From NCBI GenBank assembly GCA_944388175.1, contig CALXHR010000001.1, forward strand, positions 124,001-188,000: a DNA stretch of 64,000 bases. Direction: 5' to 3'. The DNA comes from an uncultured Gemmiger sp. Lineage in GTDB: Bacteria > Bacillota > Clostridia > Oscillospirales > Ruminococcaceae. Under the pieces are notes generated by a model. It did no database searches, was not told where the DNA came from, and saw only the letters and a program-made list of their open reading frames with translations. A program made the position numbers and the translations under genes. Numbering within the stretch: position 1 is the first letter of the stretch; each line of letters begins with the position of its first letter. Below, piece by piece: positions 53,119-62,118 of the stretch.

Positions 53119-53808
53119 ATGCAGCAAATTGGAAGAGAGATTGCCCAGGTGGCGCTGACGAGCCTGCTTTCGCTGGCCGCCATGTTTATGTTCACACGGC
53201 TGGGCGGTAAGCGGCAGATCGCGCAGATGAGCCCGTTCGACTACCTGAACGCCGTCACCGTCGGCTCCATCGCCGCCGAGATGGCGACGAACCTGGAAGC
53301 CTGGTACCGCCCTTTTACTGCGCTCATCGTCTACGGCGTCGTGACCTGGGGCGTCGAGCGTTCCGCCTGCAAAAGCGTGGCGCTGCGCACGTTCTGGAGC
53401 GGGCGCGCCGTGATCCTGATGCAGAACGGCGTCATCCGCAAAGAAAGCCTGCGCCGCGCCATGATCGACCTCAACGAATTTTTGGGCCAGGCGCGCATTG
53501 CCGGGTACTTTGACCCCAACGAGATCGAGACCGCCATTTTGGAAAACAACGGCCAGATCAGCTTTTTGCCCAAAAGCACCAGCCGCCCGGCCACCCCGCA
53601 GGACCTGGGCCTTGCCCCGGACCCTGCCAGCGCCTGGTACGACCTGATTTTGGACGGGCGGCTGATGAAGGATAACCTGAAAGCGGCCGGGCGCGATGAG
53701 ACCTGGCTGCAGGCCCAGCTGCACAAAGCCGGCATCGGCCAGCGGCACGAGGTGTTTTACGCCGCCTGCGACAAACAGGGCCGCTTTTTTGCCTGCCGCG
53801 GCGCGTAG
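53119..53808 (+). CDS. DUF421 (YetF-type) membrane protein, first copy
   Basis: 229 residues. Three N-terminal helices with 'FTRLGGKRQIAQMSPFDYLNAVTVGSIAAEMA' (in part; 'GGKRQIAQMSPFDY' is diagnostic), then a soluble DUF421 domain with 'VILMQNGVIRKESLRRAMIDLNEF' in part. The family includes Bacillus YetF and YrbG, associated with spores or membrane stress, function unknown. Single gene divergent from dagK-lon; a second copy is at 62119. Confidence 0.88.
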   Translation: MQQIGREIAQVALTSLLSLAAMFMFTRLGGKRQIAQMSPFDYLNAVTVGSIAAEMATNLEAWYRPFTALIVYGVVTWGVERSACKSVALRTFWSGRAVILMQNGVIRKESLRRAMIDLNEFLGQARIAGYFDPNEIETAILENNGQISFLPKSTSRPATPQDLGLAPDPASAWYDLILDGRLMKDNLKAAGRDETWLQAQLHKAGIGQRHEVFYAACDKQGRFFACRGA

Positions 53809-53883
53809 ACGCAACAGCGACCGGGCCGGAGCAAAGCCCCGGCCCGGTACGCCGTTTGTTTTCAGTTGGAAAGACCGTTTTGC

Positions 53884-54420
53884 TTATTTGAAGTAACGGT
53901 CCAGCAGACCCTGCATGCCGCGGCCGTGACGGGCTTCGTCCTTGGCCATCTCGTGCACGGTGTCATGGATGGCATCCAGGCCCAGCTCTTTGGCCTTCTT
54001 GGCGATATCCATCTTGCCGGCGCAGGCGCCGCACTCGGCATCCACACGCATCTGCAGGTTCTTCTTGGTGCTGTCGGTCAGCACTTCGCCCAGCAGTTCC
54101 GCAAACTTGGAAGCATGCTCGGCTTCCTCAAACGCGTAGCGCTTCCAGGCCTCGGCGATCTCGGGGTAGCCCTCGCGGTCCGCCACACGGCTCATTGCCA
54201 AGTACATGCCGACTTCGCTGCACTCGCCGTTGAAGTTCTCGCGCAGGCCCTGGATGATATCTTCCGGGGCGTCCTTGGCGATGCCGACGACGTGCTCGGT
54301 CACATAGGTGTTGTCTTTCTTCTCGATGAACTTGGAAGCCGGCGCCTTGCAGACGGGGCAGAACTCGGGGATGGAACCTTCGGCAATGTAGCCGCAGACG
54401 GTGCAAACATATTTGCTCAT
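53884..54420 (-). CDS. Reverse rubrerythrin (NADH peroxidase subunit)
   Basis: 178 residues. N-terminal rubredoxin-type iron site '[10 protein letters not shown]' and 'CPVCKAP', then the ferritin-like di-iron domain with '[15 protein letters not shown]', '[10 protein letters not shown]' and '[13 protein letters not shown]'. This order (rubredoxin first) is the reverse of classic rubrerythrin and is typical for clostridial oxygen/peroxide defence. Consensus promoter; monocistronic. Confidence 0.95.
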   Translation of the reverse strand: MSKYVCTVCGYIAEGSIPEFCPVCKAPASKFIEKKDNTYVTEHVVGIAKDAPEDIIQGLRENFNGECSEVGMYLAMSRVADREGYPEIAEAWKRYAFEEAEHASKFAELLGEVLTDSTKKNLQMRVDAECGACAGKMDIAKKAKELGLDAIHDTVHEMAKDEARHGRGMQGLLDRYFK

Positions 54421-54485
54421 GGTAGTAGCCTCCTGTTATGATCGTTGTGTGCTCCTGTAAGACGCATTCCTGTGTCTCTGGCATT

Positions 54486-54514
54486 ATTATAGCGTCTGAT
54501 TTTATATTTGTCAA
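54486..54514 (-). promoter_or_regulatory. Promoter of the reverse rubrerythrin gene
   Basis: Minus strand: TTGACA (54509-54514), 17 bp, TATAAT (54486-54491), a perfect consensus that predicts high expression. I see no clear PerR box. Confidence 0.9.
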
Positions 54515-54531
54515 GCGGGTTTTTGCAATTT

Positions 54532-55086
54532 TTAAGAAATATTCTTATTTTTATTAAAGGGGTTGCGCCCGTTTCCGCGCTGCGTCATGGCGGCGGGCAG
54601 CGCGGCGTACACCGCCCCGGCCAGCAGGCTGTTCAGCGCGCCGACTGCAACCCCGGTCACCAGCAAAACCGGGGCGTACCCGAGCGCCATCGCGCTGGAA
54701 AGGATCACTGCTGCCCCGGCCAGCTGCCCCAGGTTGTGCGCCAGCGCGCCGCAGACGCAATACAGATACCCGCTGACCGGAAACGGCGCGTGCAGCAGCG
54801 CCCACAGCACCAGCAGCGACAGCGCACCGCCGCAGGCCGAGAGCGCCCCGGCCGTGACCCCGCGCGTGAGCAGCGCAAACAGCGCTTTGAGCACCACCAG
54901 CGCCGCCGCGCTGCGCGTGCCCAAAAACAGCAGCGCGTACATGACGACGATGTTGGCCAGCCCCAGTTTCAGCGCGGGCATCAGGCCCAGCAGCGGCGTC
55001 ACGCAGGATTCCAGCCACGAAAGCGCGATGGCCAGCGCAAACAGCATCCCTGTGCCGGCAACGCGGCGCGCTTTCCCGTTTCGCAT
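54532..55086 (-). CDS. PF07456-type membrane protein (Gx transporter / 'heptaprenyl diphosphate synthase component I' family)
   Basis: 184 residues with five or six hydrophobic segments. The signature 'PALKLGLANIVVMYAL' and 'VLKALFALLTRG' fits this family, which despite its name is thought to be an ECF-like S component. Start ATG with GGGGAGGG upstream. It ends 18 bp beyond the rubrerythrin -35, so the two genes are in series but separately promoted. Substrate unknown. Confidence 0.85.
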   Translation of the reverse strand: MRNGKARRVAGTGMLFALAIALSWLESCVTPLLGLMPALKLGLANIVVMYALLFLGTRSAAALVVLKALFALLTRGVTAGALSACGGALSLLVLWALLHAPFPVSGYLYCVCGALAHNLGQLAGAAVILSSAMALGYAPVLLVTGVAVGALNSLLAGAVYAALPAAMTQRGNGRNPFNKNKNIS

Positions 55087-55210
55087 GGCGGGCCCTCCCC
55101 TCTTTTTTTCCTCTTCTTCGCAGTGTACGGCAAATCATCGTTTTTTGTCAAGGGCATAAAAAATTTACAGCCTTTGCCGGGTTTTCCGCCTGCAATTCGA
55201 CAGAAACGGG

Positions 55211-55239
55211 TTGAAAAACGCCCCCAAATAGTGTATTGT
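55211..55239 (+). promoter_or_regulatory. Promoter of the DUF4358 lipoprotein gene
   Basis: TTGAAA (55211-55216), 17 bp, TATTGT (55234-55239), plus strand. Confidence 0.6.
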
Positions 55240-55338
55240 TATAAAGTATCCAATCGCATTGTTGGAAAGTACAGGGCGCCCCGCGCCTTGAGAGAGTACG
55301 GCCGGCACGCCGGCCCCGTGTAAAAGGAGAAACTTCCC

Positions 55339-55944
55339 ATGAAAAAATTGATCCCGTTTGTTCTGTGCGCCGCCATGCTGCTGGCCGGCTGCGGCAACAC
55401 CGCCAGCAGCGAGACGACTTCCAGCGAAGCGTCCTCGGTCGCTTCGGAGTCCGCCGCCACGTCTGAAGAGACGACCGAGCCTGCCGCCGACAGCACGGCC
55501 AGCGAAGCCCCGGCCGAGGAGGCGCAGACCGCCAACCTGGAAAGCGCGGTGGCCGCGCTGGAGGAAGTCAACCCCATCACCAACCCGCTTCCTCTTGACG
55601 ACAATGACGAAGATTCCCAGTTCCTTGTTGAGAACACTCTTATGCTGACGCTGGACAACCTCGTCGCTTACCGCGGCGATATAACCAACAATTTGTCCGA
55701 CTCCGGCCTGGTGTTCGTGGCACAGGCCAAGGAGGGCAAAGCCGCTGACGTGGAGGCCGAACTGCAGGCCTACAAGGACAGCCTGACCGCCAACGATATG
55801 TACGCCGAGTATGCCGACAAGATGGCCATGGCGCAGGATGCGCGCATCGTGACCAGCGGCAACTATGTGGCCATCGTCATCGCCAGCATCGGCAGTGACT
55901 ACGGCGCCATTGACGCCGCGCTGGAGACGGCCCTCGCTTTCTGA
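55339..55944 (+). CDS. DUF4358-like lipoprotein
   Basis: 201 residues. Lipobox 'LLAGC' with Cys about residue 19; Ser/Thr/Glu-rich linker to about 65; globular domain to the end ('NTLMLTLDNLVAYRGDITN', 'YVAIVIAS'). The pattern fits DUF4358, whose genes regularly accompany MBOAT/DHHW O-acetylation cassettes in Firmicutes, as here. AAGGAG before ATG. Function unknown; perhaps helps the extracellular transfer step. Confidence 0.75.
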   Translation: MKKLIPFVLCAAMLLAGCGNTASSETTSSEASSVASESAATSEETTEPAADSTASEAPAEEAQTANLESAVAALEEVNPITNPLPLDDNDEDSQFLVENTLMLTLDNLVAYRGDITNNLSDSGLVFVAQAKEGKAADVEAELQAYKDSLTANDMYAEYADKMAMAQDARIVTSGNYVAIVIASIGSDYGAIDAALETALAF

Positions 55945-55964
55945 TCTTCGCACTATGGACCCCG

Positions 55965-56000
55965 CCAGGCCGCTACCCATGGGTAACGGCCTGGTTTTGT
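55965..56000 (+). terminator. Terminator between the DUF4358 gene and MBOAT gene
   Basis: CCAGGCCG (55965-55972) pairs with CGGCCTGG (55987-55994), inner TACCC/GGGTA, then TTTTGT. Probably lowers but does not abolish read-through into the acyltransferase gene. Confidence 0.75.
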
Positions 56001-56025
56001 ATAAAAGACAACGAGGAGTGCGCAC

Positions 56026-57420
56026 ATGGTTTTTAACAGTGTGGTCTTTTTGTTCTGCTTTTTGCCGCTGGCCCTGCTTTTGTATTACATAGCGCCCGGC
56101 CGCGCCAAAAACGCCGTTTTGCTGCTGGAAAGTCTGGTGTTTTACTGCTGGACCGGCATCGAGTTCCTGCCTTTGATCGCCTGCCTGGTCGTGTTCAACT
56201 ACCTGTGGGGCCTGCTGACAGCGGCCGCGCGCGCCAAGCTGCGTGCTGTGCTGCCGCTGGCGGCCGTGCTGGTGAACCTGGGCGTGCTGGTGTACTTCAA
56301 ATACGCCAACTTCCTGATCGAGACGCTGAACCAGCTGGCCAGTTCGCAGCTGGCGGAGCTGGAGATTGGCGACGTATTGCCGCTGGGCATCAGCTACTAT
56401 ATCTTCAAGATCATCAGCTATGAGGTCGACGTCTACACCGACAAGGTGGAAGCCGAGCGCAACCCGCTGACGTTTGCCGCCTATGTGCTGTTTTTCCCGC
56501 AGCTGATCGTCGGCCCCATCGTCAAGTACCGCGATATGGCCCCGCAGCTGCACAAAACGTCCGGCCGCTGCACGCTGCCGCAGATCGAGCGCGGCGTCGA
56601 GCTGTTTGTGTTTGGCCTGGCCAAAAAGGTCATCCTGGCCGATTCCATCGGCGCGCTGTGGACCGATATCATCGGCGCCGGCGGCGTGGGGCTGGCCGCC
56701 GTGTCGACGCCGCTGGCTTGGCTGGGCATCCTGGCCTACTCACTGCAGCTGTACTTTGACTTTGCCGGCTACAGCGAGATGAGCAACGGCCTGGCCGCCA
56801 TGCTGGGCTTTGACTGCGCTGCCAACTTTAACCTGCCGTATATTGCCGGCAGCATCACCGAGTTCTGGCGCCGGTGGCACATCTCGCTGTCCTCCTGGTT
56901 CCGGGATTATATCTACATCCCACTGGGCGGCAACCGCAAAGGCCAGGGCCGCCAGCTGTTCAACATGCTGCTGGTCTGGGCGGCCACCGGCATCTGGCAC
57001 GGCGCCAGCTGGAACTTTATCTGCTGGGGGCTTTACTATTTTGTGTTGCTGACCATTGAGAAACTGTTCCTGCTCAACCACCTCAAAAAAGGCAAAGTCT
57101 GGCCCCACATTTACACGCTGTTCTTTGTGGTGCTGGGCTGGGGCATCTTTACCGCCAACCAGCCCGGCGCTCCGCTGGGGCTGCTGCTGCAAAAGCTGTT
57201 TGTACCGCAAGGCGGCATCTCGCCGGTGTATTCGCTGCGCAACTACGGCGTGCTGCTGGCGCTGGGCTGCGTGTGTTCCTCGCCCCTGCCGCGCTGGCTG
57301 TGGGGCAAGGTCAGCCGCATTCTGCCGCTGAAAATCGTGCTGTTTGTGCTGCTGACGCTGCTGTGCATCGCCTATGTGGTGGCCGCCACCAACGCCACGG
57401 CGCTGTACGCCAATTTCTAA
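56026..57420 (+). CDS. MBOAT-family O-acyltransferase (AlgI/DltB-like)
   Basis: 464 residues, about 11 hydrophobic segments. MBOAT core: 'FWRRWHISLSSWFRDYIYIPLGGNRKG' (in part; WRRWHISLS is diagnostic) and the putative catalytic His in 'GIWHGASWNF'. Moves acyl groups across the membrane to a surface polymer. Followed after 15 bp by the DHHW gene, the usual partner. AGGAG site before ATG. Which polymer is modified is not visible. Confidence 0.92.
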   Translation: MVFNSVVFLFCFLPLALLLYYIAPGRAKNAVLLLESLVFYCWTGIEFLPLIACLVVFNYLWGLLTAAARAKLRAVLPLAAVLVNLGVLVYFKYANFLIETLNQLASSQLAELEIGDVLPLGISYYIFKIISYEVDVYTDKVEAERNPLTFAAYVLFFPQLIVGPIVKYRDMAPQLHKTSGRCTLPQIERGVELFVFGLAKKVILADSIGALWTDIIGAGGVGLAAVSTPLAWLGILAYSLQLYFDFAGYSEMSNGLAAMLGFDCAANFNLPYIAGSITEFWRRWHISLSSWFRDYIYIPLGGNRKGQGRQLFNMLLVWAATGIWHGASWNFICWGLYYFVLLTIEKLFLLNHLKKGKVWPHIYTLFFVVLGWGIFTANQPGAPLGLLLQKLFVPQGGISPVYSLRNYGVLLALGCVCSSPLPRWLWGKVSRILPLKIVLFVLLTLLCIAYVVAATNATALYANF

Positions 57421-57435
57421 GCGGGAGGGGTTTGT

Positions 57436-58614
57436 ATGTCTAAAGTCGTATACCGAAAATCCGGGCGGCGGGCAGGCGTGCCCCTGCTGGCTGTAAGCGC
57501 CCTGCTGCTGTTGGGGCTGACCATTGCCAACCTGGCTTGGCCCAAGCGCGATATGATCGAACTGGAAAACCGCAAGGCCGCCCAGTTCCCTGTGTTCAGC
57601 GTCGAAGCGCTGTGGAACGGCCGCTGGCAGAGCGAGTTTGCCCGCTGGATGCAGGACCAGTTTCTGCTGCGCGATACCTGGATCAACACCCAGCGCGCGG
57701 CCGATGAGATCGTGTTCCAGAAAGCCGAGGAGGATGGCATCCTGCTGGGCAAGGACCGGTGGATGTTCACCAAACTGTTTACCATCGGCGATGCCACCCG
57801 CCAGCAGACTGCCAAAAACGTGCAGGCCGTGGCGGAGTTTGCCGCGCGTTACCCCGGCAAGGTCACCTTTCTGCTGGCGCCGTCCGCCAGCGTAATCTAC
57901 CCCGAAGCGCTGCCCGCCGGCGCGCCGATGGCCGATGAAAACGCGCTGCTGGACGACATCTTTGCCCAGGTGGGTGAAAGCGCCGCCGTCATTGACCTGC
58001 GCGAACCGTTCACTGCGCGCAAGGACGAGTACCTGTATTTCAAGACCGACCACCACTGGACGACGAACGGCGCCTACCGCGCGTATGAGCAGTTCTGCGC
58101 CCGCAAAGGCCTGACGCCGTTTGACCGCGACGCCCACGAAGCCGTGACGGTGGTGGATTTCCAGGGCACGCATTATTCTGCCACGCGGCTGTGGAACGTT
58201 GAGAACGACACCATCACCTACTACCCGCTGCCCAACCAGATGACGATCTACAACATCACCGGTGAAGCGCAGTACGAACCGCTGAAAACAGAAAACCTGA
58301 TCAACACCGACAAATTTGCCACGCGCGACAAGTACGCTGCCTTCCTGGACGGCAACAACGGCTACTCGGTCATTGAGGGCGACGGCAAGGGCAGCATCCT
58401 CGTCGTCAAGGACAGCTACGCCAACAGCTTTATCCCCTACCTGACCGCCAACTATGAGAAGATCGGCGTCGTCGATTTCCGCAGCTTCAAATACGGGCTG
58501 GATTCGACCATTGAGCGCGAAGGCTATGACGAAGTGCTGATTTTGTACAACTTCCAGACCTTTATTTCCGACACCAACCTCATCTACATCTCCCGCCCCA
58601 CGACGTTGTCCTGA
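57436..58614 (+). CDS. DHHW (AlgJ/AlgX-like) extracellular protein, O-acyl transfer partner
   Basis: 392 residues. N-terminal membrane helix (about 14-33), then a SGNH-like domain with the family-defining 'KTDHHWTTNGAY', the 'LLGKDRWMFTKL' loop and 'VVKDSYANSFIPYL', which contains the Ser of the catalytic site. Acts outside with the MBOAT protein to acetylate a polysaccharide or teichoic acid. GGGAGGGG before ATG. Confidence 0.9.
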   Translation: MSKVVYRKSGRRAGVPLLAVSALLLLGLTIANLAWPKRDMIELENRKAAQFPVFSVEALWNGRWQSEFARWMQDQFLLRDTWINTQRAADEIVFQKAEEDGILLGKDRWMFTKLFTIGDATRQQTAKNVQAVAEFAARYPGKVTFLLAPSASVIYPEALPAGAPMADENALLDDIFAQVGESAAVIDLREPFTARKDEYLYFKTDHHWTTNGAYRAYEQFCARKGLTPFDRDAHEAVTVVDFQGTHYSATRLWNVENDTITYYPLPNQMTIYNITGEAQYEPLKTENLINTDKFATRDKYAAFLDGNNGYSVIEGDGKGSILVVKDSYANSFIPYLTANYEKIGVVDFRSFKYGLDSTIEREGYDEVLILYNFQTFISDTNLIYISRPTTLS

Positions 58615-58677
58615 CGACGCCCTTTGCAGGATGCGTTTGAGCACCACCTGTAAAGCAGTTTTACATTCCACAGCAAA

Positions 58678-58710
58678 GCAGCCCGCCCGGTTCCCCACCG
58701 GGCGGGCTGC
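58678..58710. terminator. Terminator between the O-acylation cassette and the ger operon
   Basis: GCAGCCCGCCCGGT (58678-58691) and ACCGGGCGGGCTGC (58697-58710), perfect 14-bp stem with a 5-nt loop. On the minus strand it is followed by TTTGCTG; on the plus strand by TGGCATTTATT. Confidence 0.85.
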
Positions 58711-58716
58711 TGGCAT

Positions 58717-59655
58717 TTATTCAAACAGAACCGTCAGCCGGGGGTCCTGCGCGGTATGGCCCGGGCCGTAGGTGCACGCCTGCCAGAAATCCAGATGGAA
58801 CGGGTCGGCCCCCGCACGGCGCATCTGCCCGTACACTGCGGCGAACGCCGCCTGCAGTTCCCGCTGCAAGGCGCTTTCCAGATCGTCCGGCGCCTGCTCC
58901 GTCAGGGCCTGCAGCGCGCAGGCGCGCAGGTGCAGTTGTACGGTTTCCCCTTCTACGGTGACGTGGGCGTCGGCTTCGCAGGCTGCCTGCCCGCCGGCAA
59001 ACGTCCCCTGCAGGCGATACGCCTGGCCGCACAGCACGGCGGCCAGCTGCGCCCCGGCCAGGCCGCGGCAGCGCAGCGGCGCACCGTCCCGCGGCAGCAA
59101 CAGCAGGTCGTACCCGCTTTGCGCCAGGGCCGGTACCGCACAGACCTCGCTTTGCGCAAACAGCTGCTGCAGGCCGCAGTGTACTTCGTAGGCAGATTCT
59201 GCCGCTTTCATGGCGTCATACAGCGCCGGGGCCTGTTCCTCCCAGCCCGAGATACCGGCTTCCGCCAGCGCAAAGACCGAAAGTTCCGGCGCAGGCTGCG
59301 CCACGTCGTACAACAGCGTGCCGATCTGCTGTGCCGTCTGCCAGTCGGCTTGCGCGGGCAGCGCCGCCAAGTCCAGCAGGCCGTAGTACGCCTGCCCGGG
59401 CAGGGCGTCCTCGGCGCGCTGCAACGCCTGGGCCGGGGTACTGCCGGCGGCAGCGACCGCGCGGTTGCGGGGCGTATCCTCTGTATCCTGGTCGGCCACA
59501 ATCAGGCAGGCGGAGAATTCACTCTCCTGCTGTGCAAACAGCACCCCGCGCACAATCTCCCGTTCCGACAGCGGCGTGCCGCCGCAGCCGCTCAATACCA
59601 TGCTCATCAGCAAACACCCCGTCAGATACAGCGCTTTGTTTTGCGGCAAAGCCAT
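58717..59655 (-). CDS. GerC-type spore germination lipoprotein
   Basis: 312 residues from ATG 59655 (GGGAGG upstream), overlapping gerB by 34 bp. Lipobox 'MVLSGC'. The early 'LSEREIVRGVLF' block and late DUF/Ger(x)C-type region fit the third subunit of germinant receptors, although sequence is strongly diverged and shorter than usual (about 370). Attached to the outer face of the spore inner membrane. Confidence 0.78.
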   Translation of the reverse strand: MALPQNKALYLTGCLLMSMVLSGCGGTPLSEREIVRGVLFAQQESEFSACLIVADQDTEDTPRNRAVAAAGSTPAQALQRAEDALPGQAYYGLLDLAALPAQADWQTAQQIGTLLYDVAQPAPELSVFALAEAGISGWEEQAPALYDAMKAAESAYEVHCGLQQLFAQSEVCAVPALAQSGYDLLLLPRDGAPLRCRGLAGAQLAAVLCGQAYRLQGTFAGGQAACEADAHVTVEGETVQLHLRACALQALTEQAPDDLESALQRELQAAFAAVYGQMRRAGADPFHLDFWQACTYGPGHTAQDPRLTVLFE

Positions 59656-60617
59656 GCGGCGGCACCTCCCATCCCGGTCAAAGCGGCAAAGCCCCACGCC
59701 AGCGCGCCGCGCGTCTGCAGCGCGGCGTCCAGGTCGGCCCTGCGCAGCAGCAGGCACAGTGCCCACATGCCGCACAGATACAACGGGAAACGCCGCAGCG
59801 GCACCGCGTTTGCCTGCTGGCGGGTCTGCCCCAGCAGCAGGCAGGCGGCGTAAAAATACAGCGCCAGTTTCAGCGCCAATGCCATGACCCACAAGGCCAG
59901 CTGCAAACTTTCCAGCCGGTTGAACACCGACAACGCCCCGCAGCGGGCGGCGGCGTGCACGGGGTCGACGCGCAACGGCAGCGCCGCACCGTAAAACAGT
60001 TCCAGCACCAGGTGGATGCCCACGTCGAACCACAACGCCGCCAGCGCCAGACGCAGCAGCGGGCCGCGCTTTTGCCGGCCGCGCTGCGGCCACAGCGCCG
60101 GCAAAAGATATTCAGGGTACAGCGTCAGCTGTTCCTGGGCGGCCGTCAGCAGGTCGGCGGGCTGCAGGGCAAAGGTTTGCAGGTTGGTGATGCGCAGCCG
60201 CGGCAAAACCGTCAACAGCATAAACCCCGAAGCCAGCAACAACAGGCAGAGCACCACATGCGCCGTCTGCGAGATGGCCGAGACGCGCCGCAGGTAGACC
60301 CCCGGCAACAGCAGCGTCAGGCAGACAACCGTCAGCGGCAGGCCGGTATACAGCCGCTGCGTCAACGCCCAGAAATGCAGCAGTTCCAGCGCCGCAGAAT
60401 AGGCCAGCAACGCAGCAAACAACAGCCGCAGCAGCGGGCTTTGCCCGGCGCGCCAGGCCCGGGCGAACCCCCAGGCGGCCGCCGCCAGCAGCGGCGCGCA
60501 CACCAGCGCTGCCAGCACCCCGGCGCGCGGCCAGTACGCGCTTTGGCTGCGCAGCAGCACATTGACAAGTACGCCTGTGGTCAGCGCGGCCCACAGGCTG
60601 GGGCGGTCACGTTTCAT
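59622..60617 (-). CDS. GerB-type spore germination permease
   Basis: 331 residues from ATG 60617, which overlaps the gerA end by 11 bp (a TTG at 60626 is an alternative). Ten hydrophobic segments of the amino acid permease-like GerAB/Spore_permease family; 'LQTFALQPADLLTAAQEQL' region and 'GVYLRRVSAISQTA' are consistent. Position between gerA and gerC supports it. Extremely Leu/Ala-rich. Confidence 0.8.
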   Translation of the reverse strand: MKRDRPSLWAALTTGVLVNVLLRSQSAYWPRAGVLAALVCAPLLAAAAWGFARAWRAGQSPLLRLLFAALLAYSAALELLHFWALTQRLYTGLPLTVVCLTLLLPGVYLRRVSAISQTAHVVLCLLLLASGFMLLTVLPRLRITNLQTFALQPADLLTAAQEQLTLYPEYLLPALWPQRGRQKRGPLLRLALAALWFDVGIHLVLELFYGAALPLRVDPVHAAARCGALSVFNRLESLQLALWVMALALKLALYFYAACLLLGQTRQQANAVPLRRFPLYLCGMWALCLLLRRADLDAALQTRGALAWGFAALTGMGGAAAWLCRKTKRCI

Positions 60618-62049
60618 GCCGGCCAATCACCTCCCCTGCGCCCGCCAGGCGGGACCAGATGCTGCGCACAAACCCGTCGCGCCAGGTCGTGCGGGTCAGC
60701 GGCATCAGCGGGTAGAGGTAGTCATACCCGAACGGTTCGCTGCCGCAGGCCATGGCCAAGATCACCAGCGCCGCGCAGGCGACGCCCAGCACCCCGAATG
60801 CCCCGGCCAGCAGGATGACCGCGAACCGGAACAGGATGGATTGCTCATACAGCGACGGCACCGCCAGCGTGGCGATGGTCGCCGCGGCGGCCATCGTCAG
60901 CACCGGCACGCTGACGATCCCGGCCGAAACTGCCGTCTCGCCCAAAATCAGCGCGCCCACCAGGCTGACGGTATGCCCGATGGACTGCGGCGCGCGCAGC
61001 CCGGCTTCGCGCACGATCTCCAACAGCAGCGTGACGCACAGCATTTCCAGCATTGGCGGCAGCGGCGTCGATATTTCGGCCCGGGCCAGCTTGGTCAGCA
61101 TCTGCACCGGGATGATCTCCGGCGCAAAGGATACCGCCATCACATACAGCCCCGGCCCAAACACGGCCAGTAAAAACGCCAGATATTTCAGCAAACGGAT
61201 CAGCCCCGCAAACACCGCGCCCGAAGCATAGTCGTCCAGGCACTCAAAATGTTCGGCAAAAAAACTGGGCACGATGAGCGCATACGGGCAGCCGGAGACC
61301 AGCACCACGGCCTTGCCCTCGCACAGGCGCGCGCAGGCGGTGGCCGGGCGCTCGGTATAGGCGGCAGCCGGGAACAGGTTGAGTTTGTCCTGCTTTAAAA
61401 AAGAAGCAAAGTACGCGCTGTCCAACAGTACCGGCAGTTCGATCTGCGCCAGCTGTTCGCGCAGCGCATCGACGGTCTCTTGGGGGGCCAGGCGGCTGTC
61501 ATAGCACAGGCAGTATTCGGTCTGGGCACGTGTGCGGGCGGTGGCGATCTCGGCCACCAGCGTACCGGAACGGAACTGCCGCCGCAAAAGCGAAAGGTTG
61601 CTGCGCAGCAGCTCGGTGAACGCTTCCTGCGAGCCGCGCATATTCCCCTCGCCCGACGGCGTGCCGATGGAACGCTGCGGCATCTCCTGGGTCGAGAACA
61701 TGACCGCCCGCGCGCAGCCGTCGATGAGCAGCAGCGTCATACCGTTGTTGAGCATCTGGGTAAAGGTCTGCCAATCCTCCACCGGTCGCGGTTCGGCCGG
61801 CGTTAAACTCTGCGTCAAAAGGTAGTCGCACAGCCCTTCGCTGCCGCCCAGCATCACGGGGTCGCGGTCCAGCATTTCCAGCGCCAGATGGCAGAGCTTT
61901 TCCGGCGAGGAAAGCCCCGTAAACATCACAATGGCGCAGCGGATGCCGCTGATCGCCAGTTCTTTGGCATAGAAATCCCCCGACGCGCCAAAACTTTTTT
62001 GCAGATAGGCCAGGTTTTCCGGCAGGCTGCGGCTCAACGGCTGCGGCAT
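60607..62049 (-). CDS. GerA-type spore germination protein
   Basis: 480 residues from ATG 62049 (GGGGG upstream); the longer open frame upstream is antisense to the DUF421 gene. N-terminal soluble part, then four to five helices. GerA family motifs are clear: 'LLIDGCARAVMFSTQEMPQRS', 'EAFTELLRSNLSLLRRQFRSG' in part, 'TPLPPMLEMLCVTLLLEIVREAGLR' in part, 'SIGHTVSLVGALILGETAVSAG' in part. First gene of a complete tricistronic germinant receptor operon. Confidence 0.93.
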   Translation of the reverse strand: MPQPLSRSLPENLAYLQKSFGASGDFYAKELAISGIRCAIVMFTGLSSPEKLCHLALEMLDRDPVMLGGSEGLCDYLLTQSLTPAEPRPVEDWQTFTQMLNNGMTLLLIDGCARAVMFSTQEMPQRSIGTPSGEGNMRGSQEAFTELLRSNLSLLRRQFRSGTLVAEIATARTRAQTEYCLCYDSRLAPQETVDALREQLAQIELPVLLDSAYFASFLKQDKLNLFPAAAYTERPATACARLCEGKAVVLVSGCPYALIVPSFFAEHFECLDDYASGAVFAGLIRLLKYLAFLLAVFGPGLYVMAVSFAPEIIPVQMLTKLARAEISTPLPPMLEMLCVTLLLEIVREAGLRAPQSIGHTVSLVGALILGETAVSAGIVSVPVLTMAAAATIATLAVPSLYEQSILFRFAVILLAGAFGVLGVACAALVILAMACGSEPFGYDYLYPLMPLTRTTWRDGFVRSIWSRLAGAGEVIGRHET

Positions 62050-62076
62050 GGCTTCATTCCCCCTTTGCACTGCCCT

Positions 62077-62106
62077 TAGTTTGGCCGGGGACCCGCCAAA
62101 ATATGA
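62077..62106 (-). promoter_or_regulatory. Possible forespore (sigma-G-like) promoter of the ger operon
   Basis: Minus strand: TCATA (62102-62106), 18 bp, CAAACTA (62077-62083), resembling the sigma-G consensus GHATR-18-CATXHTA with mismatches. No sigma-A promoter is seen in the 69-bp divergent gap. Inference only. Confidence 0.35.
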
Positions 62107-62118
62107 GGAGGTGCCGCA

